A DNA stretch of 8,095 nt from Wenzhouxiangella sp. (lineage in GTDB: Bacteria; Pseudomonadota; Gammaproteobacteria; Xanthomonadales; Wenzhouxiangellaceae): positions 1-8,095 of the forward strand of contig SKIE01000083.1 in the NCBI GenBank assembly GCA_007116585.1. The letters run 5' to 3'. A program made the translations under genes and the position numbers. Below are positions 1 to 7,584 of this stretch, in pieces. The notes under the pieces were generated by a model. It saw only the letters and a list, made by a program, of their open reading frames with translations, made no database searches and had not been told where the DNA came from. Each line of letters begins with the position of its first letter. Position 1 is the first letter of the stretch.

Positions 1-1
1 A

Positions 2-388
2 CGCATCATCGGCAAGGGTGGACGCGAGCGCCTGGTGCCCCTGGGCGAGCCGGCCGTGGATGCGGTTGAGCGCTGGCTGCAGAAAGGCCGCAGCGCGCTG
101 TCGCCCGCCAATGACCGGGTTTTCGTGTCCCGTCGCGGTCTGCCGCTCAGCCGTCAGGCCGTATGGCAGCGGATTCGACTTCATGCGCGAGCCTGTGGCA
201 TTGTCGGCAACATTCATCCGCATCGATTACGCCACTCGTTTGCAACCCACCTGCTTGATCACGGGGCTGACCTGCGCGCCGTTCAGATGTTGCTCGGCCA
301 TGCTGATCTGGCCACAACCCAGATCTACACCCACGTCTCGCGCAGCAGGCTGAAGTCGCTCTATGCGGCGCATCATCCGCGGGGTTAG
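2..388 (+). CDS. xerD: Tyrosine recombinase XerD, C-terminal part (5' end outside window)
   Basis: Site-specific recombinase that, with XerC and FtsK, resolves chromosome dimers at dif in the cytoplasm. The frame is open from the left edge and ends at TAG 386-388, giving 128 residues of the catalytic domain; XerD is about 300 residues, so more than half is missing. The tyrosine-recombinase residues visible in this fragment are the lysine in IGKGGRER (fragment residue 5), HxxR in HPHRLRHSF (H74, R77), the histidine of [16 protein letters not shown] (H100) and the nucleophile Y109 (nt 326-328). The wording [14 protein letters not shown]...TTQIYTHV and the HHPRG tail fit XerD better than XerC, and dsbC immediately downstream repeats the E. 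coli xerD-dsbC order. The HPHRLRHSF block is intact, so this is not a decayed copy. An integron or phage integrase is less likely given the housekeeping context. The call is firm for the family and good for XerD over XerC. Confidence 0.93.
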   Translation, partial: RIIGKGGRERLVPLGEPAVDAVERWLQKGRSALSPANDRVFVSRRGLPLSRQAVWQRIRLHARACGIVGNIHPHRLRHSFATHLLDHGADLRAVQMLLGHADLATTQIYTHVSRSRLKSLYAAHHPRG

Positions 389-443
389 TTTGAGAATGGG
401 CGTGGCAGGCTGCATCAACCGTCAGGAAACTTGCCGGCTGATC

Positions 444-449
444 TATACT
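444..449 (+). promoter_or_regulatory. Possible -10 element upstream of dsbC (weak)
   Basis: TATACT matches the sigma-70 -10 consensus at five of six positions and lies in the 112-nt gap between xerD and dsbC, which would give a leader of roughly 45 nt. No good -35 hexamer sits 16-18 nt upstream; TTGCCG at 431-436 is only 7 nt away and cannot serve. No terminator-like hairpin was seen after xerD, so dsbC may also be read from the xerD transcript. This is a candidate only. Confidence 0.22.
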
Positions 450-500
450 CCAACCGCTGTTGTCTACGGGCACTGACGCCAACGCAGGAGAACTTCGAGT

Positions 501-1232
501 ATGAAACAAATGAAATGGATGGCGCTGCCGGCGCTTGCGCTGCTTTCCCTCGCAACGACCGCTAACGCTGACCCTGCGGCCATTGAACAGCGCCTGGAGG
601 GTCTGGTGGACGATGTCTCCAGCGTGGCGATCGCCGAGACGCCGCTGGCCGGGATCATGGAAGTCCGCATCGGCAGCGACATCGTCTACATGAGTGACGA
701 CGGTCGCTACCTGTTCCAGGGCCGCGTGGTTGATCTGGACACCCAGCGTGACTTGACCGATGCGGCCATGGCAGGTGTCAGGCGTGAACAGCTCAACGGA
801 CTGGACCATGCCGACTTTGTCACCTTCGGCAACGATGATGCCGACTACGAACTGCTGGTGTTCACCGACCCGGACTGCGGTTTCTGCCGTCGCATGCACG
901 AGAAAGTCGATGAATACATGGCGGAGGGGATTCGCATTCACTACCTCGCCTTTCCCCGCGCCGGCGAGGGTTCGCAGACCTATAACAAGATGGTCTCAGT
1001 CTGGTGCGCCGATGATCCCAACGACGCCATGGATATCGCCAAGGCCGGCGGCACGCCGCGTGCAGCCACCTGCACCAATCCGGTCATGGGCCATTACCGA
1101 CTGGGCCAGGCCCTGGGTGTGACCGGCACGCCGTCGCTGATGACCTTCGACGGCGACATCATTCCCGGCTACGTGCCGCCGGACCAGCTCCGCGACCGCC
1201 TTGATCGTCTGGCCGAGGCCAACAGTCGCTGA
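501..1232 (+). CDS. dsbC: Periplasmic thiol:disulfide isomerase DsbC
   Basis: V-shaped homodimeric chaperone and isomerase that reshuffles wrong disulfides in periplasmic proteins and is kept reduced by DsbD. The 243 residues match the family (236 in E. coli). A Sec signal peptide covers residues 1-23 (MKQMKW, a hydrophobic run, then the cleavage motif ANA before DPAAIEQ). An N-terminal dimerisation domain follows to about residue 90. The thioredoxin-like domain carries the redox motif C126-G-F-C129 (FTDPDCGFCRRMHEKV). A second pair, C169 (VWCADD) and C191 (ATCTNP), is 22 residues apart, like the structural disulfide C141-C163 of E. coli DsbC. The cis-proline loop is GVTGTPSL, with P211. Start: ATG 501 has AGGAG at 486-490, ten nt upstream, and puts the signal peptide at the N-terminus; ATG 510 is a poorer alternative. 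DsbG is less likely given the length and the xerD neighbour. E. coli has recJ next; here it is purL. Confidence 0.95.
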   Translation: MKQMKWMALPALALLSLATTANADPAAIEQRLEGLVDDVSSVAIAETPLAGIMEVRIGSDIVYMSDDGRYLFQGRVVDLDTQRDLTDAAMAGVRREQLNGLDHADFVTFGNDDADYELLVFTDPDCGFCRRMHEKVDEYMAEGIRIHYLAFPRAGEGSQTYNKMVSVWCADDPNDAMDIAKAGGTPRAATCTNPVMGHYRLGQALGVTGTPSLMTFDGDIIPGYVPPDQLRDRLDRLAEANSR

Positions 1233-1238
1233 TCGATT

Positions 1239-1273
1239 GACAAGCCCGGTGGCCGCACACCGGGTTGCTTGTC
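1239..1273 (+). other. Bulged inverted repeat (RNA hairpin) between dsbC and purL
   Basis: Six nt after the dsbC stop, GACAAG (1239-1244) pairs with CTTGTC (1268-1273), and CCCGGTG (1245-1251) pairs with CACCGGG (1258-1264). This gives 13 base pairs, a 3-nt bulge (TTG, 1265-1267) and a 6-nt loop (GCCGCA). No T-run follows; the next bases are AGGGGAGG, the purL ribosome binding region. It is therefore not a standard intrinsic terminator on this strand, and the minus-strand side has no T-run either. It could protect the dsbC mRNA 3' end, pause or attenuate transcription, or affect access to the purL start. The structure is seen; the role is not known. Confidence 0.5.
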
Positions 1274-1274
1274 A

Positions 1275-1281
1275 GGGGAGG
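1275..1281 (+). promoter_or_regulatory. Shine-Dalgarno region that decides the purL start
   Basis: GGGGAGG lies 11 nt before ATG 1293, with a second AGG (1284-1286) 6 nt before it. It rules against the longer TTG start at 1269, which sits inside the hairpin's 3' arm and has no site of its own. ATG 1296 could use the same signals. The region lies directly after the hairpin at 1239-1273, so folding there could influence its use. Confidence 0.5.
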
Positions 1282-1292
1282 ACAGGCAGGGC

Positions 1293-4200
1293 ATGATGAA
1301 CCGCCGCACGATGCTGTTGCTTGGCCGGGATGCGCTTGCCCATTTCCGACGCCGGCAGCTGGCCGATGAACTGTCTCGAGTGCTTGGAGCATGCGTTGAG
1401 CTCGAGGTGCGGGAGATTTTCCTGCTGGCGGCAGACGCATTGAGCGAGCAAGACGCCGGCGGGTTGCACAGCCTGCTGCATGCCGTGCCGTGGCAACCGC
1501 CACAGGCAGCCTCCGACGCCGTTTTCGTGCTGCCGCGCCCGGGTACGCGAACGCCCTGGGCGAGCAAGGCCGGCGATATTCTCAGCCGCTGCGGTCTGGG
1601 TCATTTGTCCAGTATCGAACGCGCTGTGCTGCTCAAGGTGGATGGCCAGGCGCCGGGCGCCTGGCCTGAGGCTGCCCGGCGCGCGGTGCATGACCGAATG
1701 ACCCAGGTGATGCTCCCGGTCGGTGCTGATCTGTCGACCTGGTTTGCCCAGCCACAGCCGGCGCCGCTGGGTAGGATCGAACTCGGGGGCGATCCGGTCG
1801 ACGCGCTGGCAGCCGTCAACCAGAGCCTGGGCCTGGCCCTGAGCGGCGGCGAAATCGACTACCTGGTCAAAGCCTACCGGGCACTGCGCCGCGACCCCAG
1901 CGACGCCGAGCTGATGATGTTTGCCCAGGCCAATTCCGAGCACTGCCGGCACAAGATCTTCAACGCCAGCTGGACGGTGGACGGCGCTGCGCGCGAGGAT
2001 TCGTTGTTCAAGCTGATCCGGCGCACCCATGCGCACACGCCCTGCGGCACGCTGGTCGCCTACGACGATAACGCCGCCATTCTCGAAGGCACGGCCGGAC
2101 AGATGCTGACTACCCTCAGCGACGATCCGGTCTACCGCCTGGCACCGGCCGATGTGCATATCCAGATCAAGGTCGAGACCCATAACCATCCCACCGCGAT
2201 ATCGCCCGATCCGGGCGCTGCAACCGGTTCAGGCGGCGAGATCCGCGATGAGACCGCGACCGGGCGCGGGGGCCGCCCCGTGGCGGCGCTGACCGGTTTC
2301 TCGGTCTCCGACCTTCGGATTCCCGGGGCCGAGCAGGCCTGGGAGACCGCGCCGGCAGCACCCGAGCGACTGGCCAGCGCATTTGAAATCATGCGCGATG
2401 GGCCGATAGGTGCGGCGCGGTTCAACAACGAGTTCGGTCGGCCGGCCCTGCTCGGCTATTTCCGCACCTTCTCGGCCCGGATCGAGGAGCGACTGTGGGG
2501 CTATCACAAGCCGATCATGCTGGCCGGCGGCAGCGGCATGCTCGCCGGTGGCCAGACGCACAAGAAGCCGCTCAGGCCCGGTGACCGCATCATCGTGCTC
2601 GGCGGCCCGGCCATGCTGATTGGCTTAGGGGGCGGTGCGGCCTCGTCAATGAGTTCGGGCCAGTCTGACGCCGAGCTTGACTATGCCTCGGTCCAGCGCG
2701 GTAACCCGGAAATGCAGCGCCGCTGCCAGGAAGTGATCGACCGCTGCTGGGCGCTGGGTCAGGCCAACCCGATCCGCTCCATCCATGATGTGGGTGCCGG
2801 TGGGTTGTCGAACGCCTTGCCGGAACTACTGCATGACGGCGGTGTTGGCGGCGAGCTGGACCTGCGCGCCATCCCCAGCGCCGATGGGGGGCTCTCGCCC
2901 ATGGCGATCTGGTGCAACGAAGCCCAGGAGCGCTACGTGCTGGCGCTTGACCCGGCTGATCTGGATCAGTTCGCGCGCCTGTGCCAGCGCGAACGCTGCC
3001 CCTGGGCCGACCTTGGCCCGGCCACCGCGGAAGGTCGGCTCTTGGTGTCTGATCCGCTGCTGGGCGAGCCGGCCGTGGACATGGACCTGGACCTGTTGCT
3101 GGGTCGCCCGCCGAGCATGCATCGCGATGCCGAGACGGTGGCTTTCGAGCCGGTCGACAACGGCTTGGAAGATCTGGATCTTGCCGAGGCCTGCCGGCGT
3201 GTACTCGCGCTGCCCGGGGTGGGCAGCAAGCAATTCCTGATCACCATCGGTGATCGCAGCGTCGGCGGATTGTCGGTGCGTGACCAGATGGTTGGGCCCT
3301 ATCAGGTGCCTGTGGCCGACCAGGCCATCACCCTGACCGACTATGAAGGCTATGCCGGTGCGGTCATGAGCATTGGCGAGCGCACGCCGCTGGCCATCTG
3401 GGACTCGGCCGCGGCCGCGCGCATGGCGGTCGGCGAGGCGCTGACCAACATGGCCTCGGCCAGGGTGCGCGGTCTGGAGCGGGTCAAGCTGTCGGCCAAC
3501 TGGATGGCGGCGGCCGGCACCGAAGGCCAGGACGCGGCGCTGCGCGCAGCGGTCGAGGCGGTGAGCGAATTCTGCTGTGCGCTGGGTCTGGCGATTCCGG
3601 TCGGCAAGGATTCCCTGTCCATGCAGACCGTCTGGAACGAGAACGGCGAGACCCTGCGCATGCGCGCGCCGGTCTCTCTGATCGTCTCGGCGTTTTCTGC
3701 AACTGACGATGTGCGCCGCCACGTCACGCCCGAGTTGCGGCGTCAGCCTTCGCGGCTGGTGCTGATCGATCTGGGCCAGCGCCGGCTGGGTGGCTCGGCG
3801 CTGGCCCAGGTGTTTCAGCGCCAGCTCGGGCCGGTCCCCGACATGGCTGATGCCGATGGTTTGCGCCGGGCCTTCGAGACGGTCCAGCAGCTGGTCGACG
3901 ATGGACTGCTGCTGGCCTGTCATGACCGCTCCGACGGCGGTCTGTTGGCCAGCGCTTTGGAAATGGCCCTGGCCGGGCGCACCGGGTTGGCTCTGAGCCT
4001 GGAGTCTTCCGAGAGCATGGCCGAGCTGTTCAACGAAGAACTGGGCTGGCTGATCCAGGTGGCCGACCAGCACTGGCCGGACGTGCAGGCGCGGCTGGCG
4101 GCGGCAGGCCTGGACAAGCAGGCGCGGGTGGTCGGCCGGCCCGACGAGGGCGATCAGTTCTCGATCAGCGCGGGAGATGAGTTGCTGTGGCAGCGCCCCT

Positions 4201-5138
4201 TGCCTGAGCTGGCTCAAGCCTGGGCCCAGACCAGCCATCGCATGCAGCGGCTGCGAGACCACCCGGCCTGCGCCGATGAAGAGCACGCGGCTCTGGCCGA
4301 CTGGTCAGTACCGGGTTTGGGGGCCGAGCTGAGCTTTGATCCGAACCAGGCCCCGTCCATCATCGGGCAGGCCAAGCCGCGCGTGGCGGTGCTGCGCGAG
4401 CAGGGGGTCAACGGGCAGCGCGAAATGGCGCGCGCCTTCATGGCCGCCGGGTTCGAGGCGGTCGATGTGCATATGAGTGATCTGGAAGCTGGTCGCCAGG
4501 GCCTGGAGACCTTTCATGGCCTGGTCGCCTGCGGCGGGTTTTCTTTTGGCGACGTGCTGGGTGCCGGGCAGGGCTGGGCCCGCTCGATCCTGTTCAACCC
4601 GCAAATGGCGGATGCCTTCAGCGCCTTTTTTACCGACCCCGGCAGATTTGCTCTGGGCGTGTGCAACGGCTGTCAGATGCTGTCGTCACTGAAATCCATC
4701 ATCCCGGGCGCCGAGGACTGGCCGGCTTTTGTCCACAACCGCTCGCGCCAGTTCGAGGCGCGCTTGAGCCAGGTCAGCATCGAGCCCTCGCCATCGCTGT
4801 TCTTTGCCGGCATGGCCGGGTCGCGGCTGCCGATTGTCACCGCTCACGGCGAAGGCCGCACGGAGTTTGCCGACGCCGCGGCCGGACAGGCGCTGGTGGC
4901 GTTGCGCTATGTCGATGGCCACGGCCAGCCCACCGAGCGCTATCCGGACAACCCCAACGGATCGCCAGAGGGGATTACGGGTTTGACCAACCGCGACGGC
5001 CGCGTCACCATCCTGATGCCGCACCCGGAGCGTCTGCTGCGCACGGTGAATTTCTCCTGGGCGCCGGCCGAGTGGGGTGAACAGTCGCCGTGGCTGCGCA
5101 TGTTCCACAATGCCCGGCAGTGGGTTGGGGAGGTCTGA
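1293..5138 (+). CDS. purL: Phosphoribosylformylglycinamidine synthase (FGAM synthase), large single-chain form
   Basis: Catalyses the fourth step of de novo purine synthesis: FGAR + ATP + glutamine give FGAM, in the cytoplasm. At 1,281 residues it matches the fused proteobacterial enzyme (1,295 in E. coli), unlike the split PurS/PurL/PurQ form. Order: PurS-like N-terminal domain (about 1-140); linker and first AIRS/ATP-binding unit with ANSEHCRHK (213-221) and ETHNHP (295-300) followed by the GSGGEIRDE signature; VQRGNPEMQRRCQE and HDVGAGGLSN; second AIRS-like unit with PVGKDSLSM near 768 and CHDRSDGGLL near 875; class I glutaminase domain from about 1027 with nucleophile C1124 (GVCNGCQ) and partners H1244 and E1246 (MPHPER). 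No key motif is missing. Start: ATG 1293 has the best Shine-Dalgarno support. Homologues usually begin close to the LLLGRDALAHFR stretch, so ATG 1311 also fits by homology but lacks a ribosome site. The stop is followed after one base by the next gene. Confidence 0.97.
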   Translation: MMNRRTMLLLGRDALAHFRRRQLADELSRVLGACVELEVREIFLLAADALSEQDAGGLHSLLHAVPWQPPQAASDAVFVLPRPGTRTPWASKAGDILSRCGLGHLSSIERAVLLKVDGQAPGAWPEAARRAVHDRMTQVMLPVGADLSTWFAQPQPAPLGRIELGGDPVDALAAVNQSLGLALSGGEIDYLVKAYRALRRDPSDAELMMFAQANSEHCRHKIFNASWTVDGAAREDSLFKLIRRTHAHTPCGTLVAYDDNAAILEGTAGQMLTTLSDDPVYRLAPADVHIQIKVETHNHPTAISPDPGAATGSGGEIRDETATGRGGRPVAALTGFSVSDLRIPGAEQAWETAPAAPERLASAFEIMRDGPIGAARFNNEFGRPALLGYFRTFSARIEERLWGYHKPIMLAGGSGMLAGGQTHKKPLRPGDRIIVLGGPAMLIGLGGGAASSMSSGQSDAELDYASVQRGNPEMQRRCQEVIDRCWALGQANPIRSIHDVGAGGLSNALPELLHDGGVGGELDLRAIPSADGGLSPMAIWCNEAQERYVLALDPADLDQFARLCQRERCPWADLGPATAEGRLLVSDPLLGEPAVDMDLDLLLGRPPSMHRDAETVAFEPVDNGLEDLDLAEACRRVLALPGVGSKQFLITIGDRSVGGLSVRDQMVGPYQVPVADQAITLTDYEGYAGAVMSIGERTPLAIWDSAAAARMAVGEALTNMASARVRGLERVKLSANWMAAAGTEGQDAALRAAVEAVSEFCCALGLAIPVGKDSLSMQTVWNENGETLRMRAPVSLIVSAFSATDDVRRHVTPELRRQPSRLVLIDLGQRRLGGSALAQVFQRQLGPVPDMADADGLRRAFETVQQLVDDGLLLACHDRSDGGLLASALEMALAGRTGLALSLESSESMAELFNEELGWLIQVADQHWPDVQARLAAAGLDKQARVVGRPDEGDQFSISAGDELLWQRPLPELAQAWAQTSHRMQRLRDHPACADEEHAALADWSVPGLGAELSFDPNQAPSIIGQAKPRVAVLREQGVNGQREMARAFMAAGFEAVDVHMSDLEAGRQGLETFHGLVACGGFSFGDVLGAGQGWARSILFNPQMADAFSAFFTDPGRFALGVCNGCQMLSSLKSIIPGAEDWPAFVHNRSRQFEARLSQVSIEPSPSLFFAGMAGSRLPIVTAHGEGRTEFADAAAGQALVALRYVDGHGQPTERYPDNPNGSPEGITGLTNRDGRVTILMPHPERLLRTVNFSWAPAEWGEQSPWLRMFHNARQWVGEV

Positions 5139-5139
5139 G

Positions 5140-5748
5140 ATGACCTCTTCTGTCGATGTCCCGAGCAAGGCGGCGGTCCGGGAGATGTTCATCCTCGCCT
5201 TGCTGTATCTGCCCCTGGGTTTCTTCCTCTGGTTTATTGCGGCCAGTCCGCTGATGTTTCCGGTCGGGCGCCTGGTCGATGTGCTGCTGACGGGCTTTTT
5301 CGGCGATGTCTTTGAGCAGATCGTGCAGCTTGGATTCCATCTGGAGATTCAGACACTCGTGCGCGTCCAGCACCCCACGCAGGAAGGCATTGGCGCTCTG
5401 GATCTGATGGTCAACCCCATGATCTATGCCTGGGGTATGGCGCTGCTGTTCGGGTTGGTCATGGCCACCCCGCTGAGCGTGAAGGCGCGTGTGATCCAGC
5501 TGTTGATCAGTTTTCTTGTCATCACTCTGGTGACCACCTGGGGGGTGTTCTGGCACGTGCTGGCAGATCTGGCGTTCCGCGCCGGGCCCGAGGCGGCGGC
5601 TGCGGCGCGAGGTCTCGGTATGCCGATGGAGATGATCGCGCTGTCTTATCAGCTCGGTTATCTGATGCTGCCGGCGGTGGTGCCGGTCGCAACCTGGATT
5701 TTGCTCAACCGCGCCTTTATTGAACAACACGTGCTACGGCATGAGTGA
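5140..5748 (+). CDS. Small polytopic membrane protein, possibly exosortase H-associated type
   Basis: A 202-residue inner-membrane protein of unproven function. About four hydrophobic segments are visible: 17-39 (starting FILALLYLPLGFFLWF), 94-111, 118-138 and 172-190. Between the first two lies a mostly soluble stretch (about 44-93), likely periplasmic, ending in DLMVNPMIYAWG. Other features are TTWGVFWHVL (132-141), RAGPE (147-151), SYQLGYLMLP (169-178) and a final WILLNRAF. The NP.IYAWG / YQLGYL.LPA..P / W.LLNR.F pattern recalls proteins annotated as exosortase H-associated membrane proteins; this is from memory and tentative. No exosortase or sorting-signal protein is in the window. Start: ATG 5140 has GGGGAGG at 5127-5133, inside the end of purL, six nt upstream. 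An upstream GTG at 5077 would overlap purL by 62 nt and adds a non-hydrophobic tail, so it is rejected. The one-base gap after purL implies translational coupling. Confidence 0.85.
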   Translation: MTSSVDVPSKAAVREMFILALLYLPLGFFLWFIAASPLMFPVGRLVDVLLTGFFGDVFEQIVQLGFHLEIQTLVRVQHPTQEGIGALDLMVNPMIYAWGMALLFGLVMATPLSVKARVIQLLISFLVITLVTTWGVFWHVLADLAFRAGPEAAAAARGLGMPMEMIALSYQLGYLMLPAVVPVATWILLNRAFIEQHVLRHE

Positions 5749-5819
5749 GGATGAACCGATCAGCCGTTACCATTGTCTGTGTCGGATTACCCGCCCCGCA
5801 CTGGAGACGGCGATAGACC

Positions 5820-7574
5820 ATGAATGACACTCTGACCGACGCGGCCGGCGACGACTCCGGCCTCCTTCCCAGTATCAGCGAACGTCTGGAAGACCAGTCC
5901 GGTGAGCTGTGCCGCCTGCTGCTAGAGCGCGGCCGCCTGCGCGAGGAGGACCTCAACCGGGCCCGCGCCTATCGCGAGCAGCACGGCGGCAACCTGCTCA
6001 CCCTGCTGGTTCGCCTCGGGCTGGTCTCCGAGCGCGACCTGGCCCGCGGCCAGTCCGAAATGCTCGATATTCCCCTGGCCAGCGAGAAAGACTACCCGGA
6101 AGACGCGCCGGAGATTGACGACATCTCGGTGCGGTACATGAAACAACAGCACCTGGTGCCGATCCGGGCCGATGAGGGTACGGTCGAAGTGGTCATGGCC
6201 GATCCGCTCGATGCCTTTGCCCTCAAGGCGCTGAAGATGGCGACCGGGCGCAAGGTTGTCCCCAGGGTCGGCATTGCATCGGAAATCGACAACACCATTG
6301 AGCGCTATTTCGGCGGCGGAAAGTCGGCCATGGGCCAGATTGCCGAAAGCCTGGGCGGCGAGGGTGGTGAGGACGAAGAAGATGTCGAACATCTGCGCGA
6401 CCTGGCCTCCGAGGCCCCGGTCATTCGCCTGGTCAACCTGATCCTCCAGCGCGCGGTCGAGTCGCGCGCCTCCGATATTCACATCGAGCCGTTCGAGAAC
6501 CGGCTCAAGGTGCGTTACCGTATCGACGGCGTGCTGCAGGAAGTCGAAGCCCCGCCGGCGCGCTCGACCAGCGCGGTGATTTCCCGCGTCAAGATCATGG
6601 CGCGGCTGAATATCGCCGAGCGCCGCCTGCCGCAGGATGGGCGCATCATGCACCGCGTCGGCGGCAAGGAACTCGACCTGCGTGTCTCCACCGTGCCGAC
6701 CGCCCACGGCGAGAGTGTGGTCATGCGTATTCTCGACCGCGAGGCCGTGGTGCTGGATTTTGCCAGCCTGGGGTTTACTGAGGAGGCGCGGCGCACTTTC
6801 ATCAAGGCCCTCGAGATGCCGCACGGCATCATTCTCGTCACGGGCCCGACCGGCTCCGGTAAAACCACCACGCTGTACACGGCCTTAAGCCAGCTCAACA
6901 CGCCGGAGCGCAAGATCATCACGGTCGAAGACCCGATCGAATACCAGATCGAGGGAATCAACCAGATCCAGGCCAAGGCCTCGATCGGGCTGGACTTTGC
7001 CGGCGCGCTGCGGTCCATCGTGCGCCAGGACCCGGACGTCATCATGATCGGCGAGATGCGCGACCTCGAAACCGCGCGGATCGCCATCCAGTCGGCCCTG
7101 ACCGGGCACCTGGTGCTCTCGACCCTGCACACCAACGATGCCGCCGGCGGCGTGACCCGCATGCTCGATATGGGCGTGGAAGACTACCTGCTGACCTCCA
7201 CCGTCAACGCCATCATGGCCCAGCGCCTGGTGCGGCGGCTCGACCCCGAGACCCGCGAGGCCTACCAGGCGCTGCCGGAGTTTGTCGAGGAGCTTGGTCT
7301 ACGCGCGCTGACCGATGCCGATCCGGTCACGCTGTACCGGCCGGGCAGCTCGGAGGCCAGCCCGACCGGCTATCGCGGCCGCACCGGCATCCACGAAATC
7401 CTGCTCATGAGCGACGAGATCCGGCGTATGGTCATGAAACACGCCACCTCGACCGAGATCGAGCGCCATGCCCGCACCGAGGGCATGCGCACCATGTACG
7501 AGGACGGCCTGCTCAAGGCGCTGTCGGGCGAAACCTCGGCCGAGGAAGTCCTGCGCGTGACCCAGGAGGCCTGA
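5820..7574 (+). CDS. gspE: Type II secretion system assembly ATPase GspE
   Basis: Cytoplasmic hexameric ATPase that powers pseudopilus assembly in type II secretion, docking on GspL and GspF. At 584 residues it is longer than Vibrio EpsE (about 500). The N-terminal T2SSE_N/MshEN-like region covers about 28-160 (LLERGRLREEDLNRA, then VMADPLDAFALKALK). An acidic Gly/Glu linker sits near 175-188. The N2 domain begins with APVIRLVNLILQRAVESRASDIHIEP. Catalytic motifs: Walker A GPTGSGKT (342-349), Asp box VEDPIEY (369-375), Walker B-like IMIGE (408-412), His box with H430 and H437 (TGHLVLSTLHTND). The four cysteines of the usual zinc subdomain are replaced by D475, T478, S510 and A513; the only cysteine in the protein is C31. 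gspF 10 nt downstream and the EEVLRVTQE ending favour GspE over PilB. Start ATG 5820 has only GGAG at 5803-5806, 13 nt away, so initiation may depend on coupling. Confidence 0.92.
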   Translation: MNDTLTDAAGDDSGLLPSISERLEDQSGELCRLLLERGRLREEDLNRARAYREQHGGNLLTLLVRLGLVSERDLARGQSEMLDIPLASEKDYPEDAPEIDDISVRYMKQQHLVPIRADEGTVEVVMADPLDAFALKALKMATGRKVVPRVGIASEIDNTIERYFGGGKSAMGQIAESLGGEGGEDEEDVEHLRDLASEAPVIRLVNLILQRAVESRASDIHIEPFENRLKVRYRIDGVLQEVEAPPARSTSAVISRVKIMARLNIAERRLPQDGRIMHRVGGKELDLRVSTVPTAHGESVVMRILDREAVVLDFASLGFTEEARRTFIKALEMPHGIILVTGPTGSGKTTTLYTALSQLNTPERKIITVEDPIEYQIEGINQIQAKASIGLDFAGALRSIVRQDPDVIMIGEMRDLETARIAIQSALTGHLVLSTLHTNDAAGGVTRMLDMGVEDYLLTSTVNAIMAQRLVRRLDPETREAYQALPEFVEELGLRALTDADPVTLYRPGSSEASPTGYRGRTGIHEILLMSDEIRRMVMKHATSTEIERHARTEGMRTMYEDGLLKALSGETSAEEVLRVTQEA

Positions 7575-7584
7575 TACCAGCGTC

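Noticed and set aside
147..941. 264-codon minus-strand frame running across the end of xerD and into dsbC
   Set aside because: It crosses two well-supported genes and their gap, has no recognisable domain, and is best explained by GC bias.
1239..1273. Intrinsic terminator for dsbC
   Set aside because: The stem is strong, but no T-run follows on either strand, so it is listed as a hairpin of unknown role instead.
1269..1292. TTG start that would lengthen PurL by eight residues
   Set aside because: The TTG lies in the 3' arm of the hairpin, has no Shine-Dalgarno upstream, and the added residues have no counterpart in PurL homologues. ATG 1293 is better placed.
2826..4286. 486-codon open frame on the minus strand, opposite purL
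   Set aside because: purL is fully supported by conserved motifs across this stretch. Long antisense frames are expected in GC-rich coding DNA, and the translation (rich in Gln, His and Arg) resembles no family I know.
5077..5139. GTG start that would lengthen the membrane protein by 21 residues
   Set aside because: It overlaps purL by 62 nt and adds a polar, cysteine-containing tail. ATG 5140 has GGGGAGG at ideal spacing.
5749..5819. Dedicated promoter for gspE
   Set aside because: No -35/-10 pair with acceptable spacing and no sigma-54 type site was found. Read-through from purL is the simpler view.
5922..6824. 300-codon open frame on the minus strand, opposite gspE
   Set aside because: It lies entirely opposite gspE coding sequence with clear motifs. 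Its composition is that of a codon-bias shadow and no ribosome site or family motif was seen.
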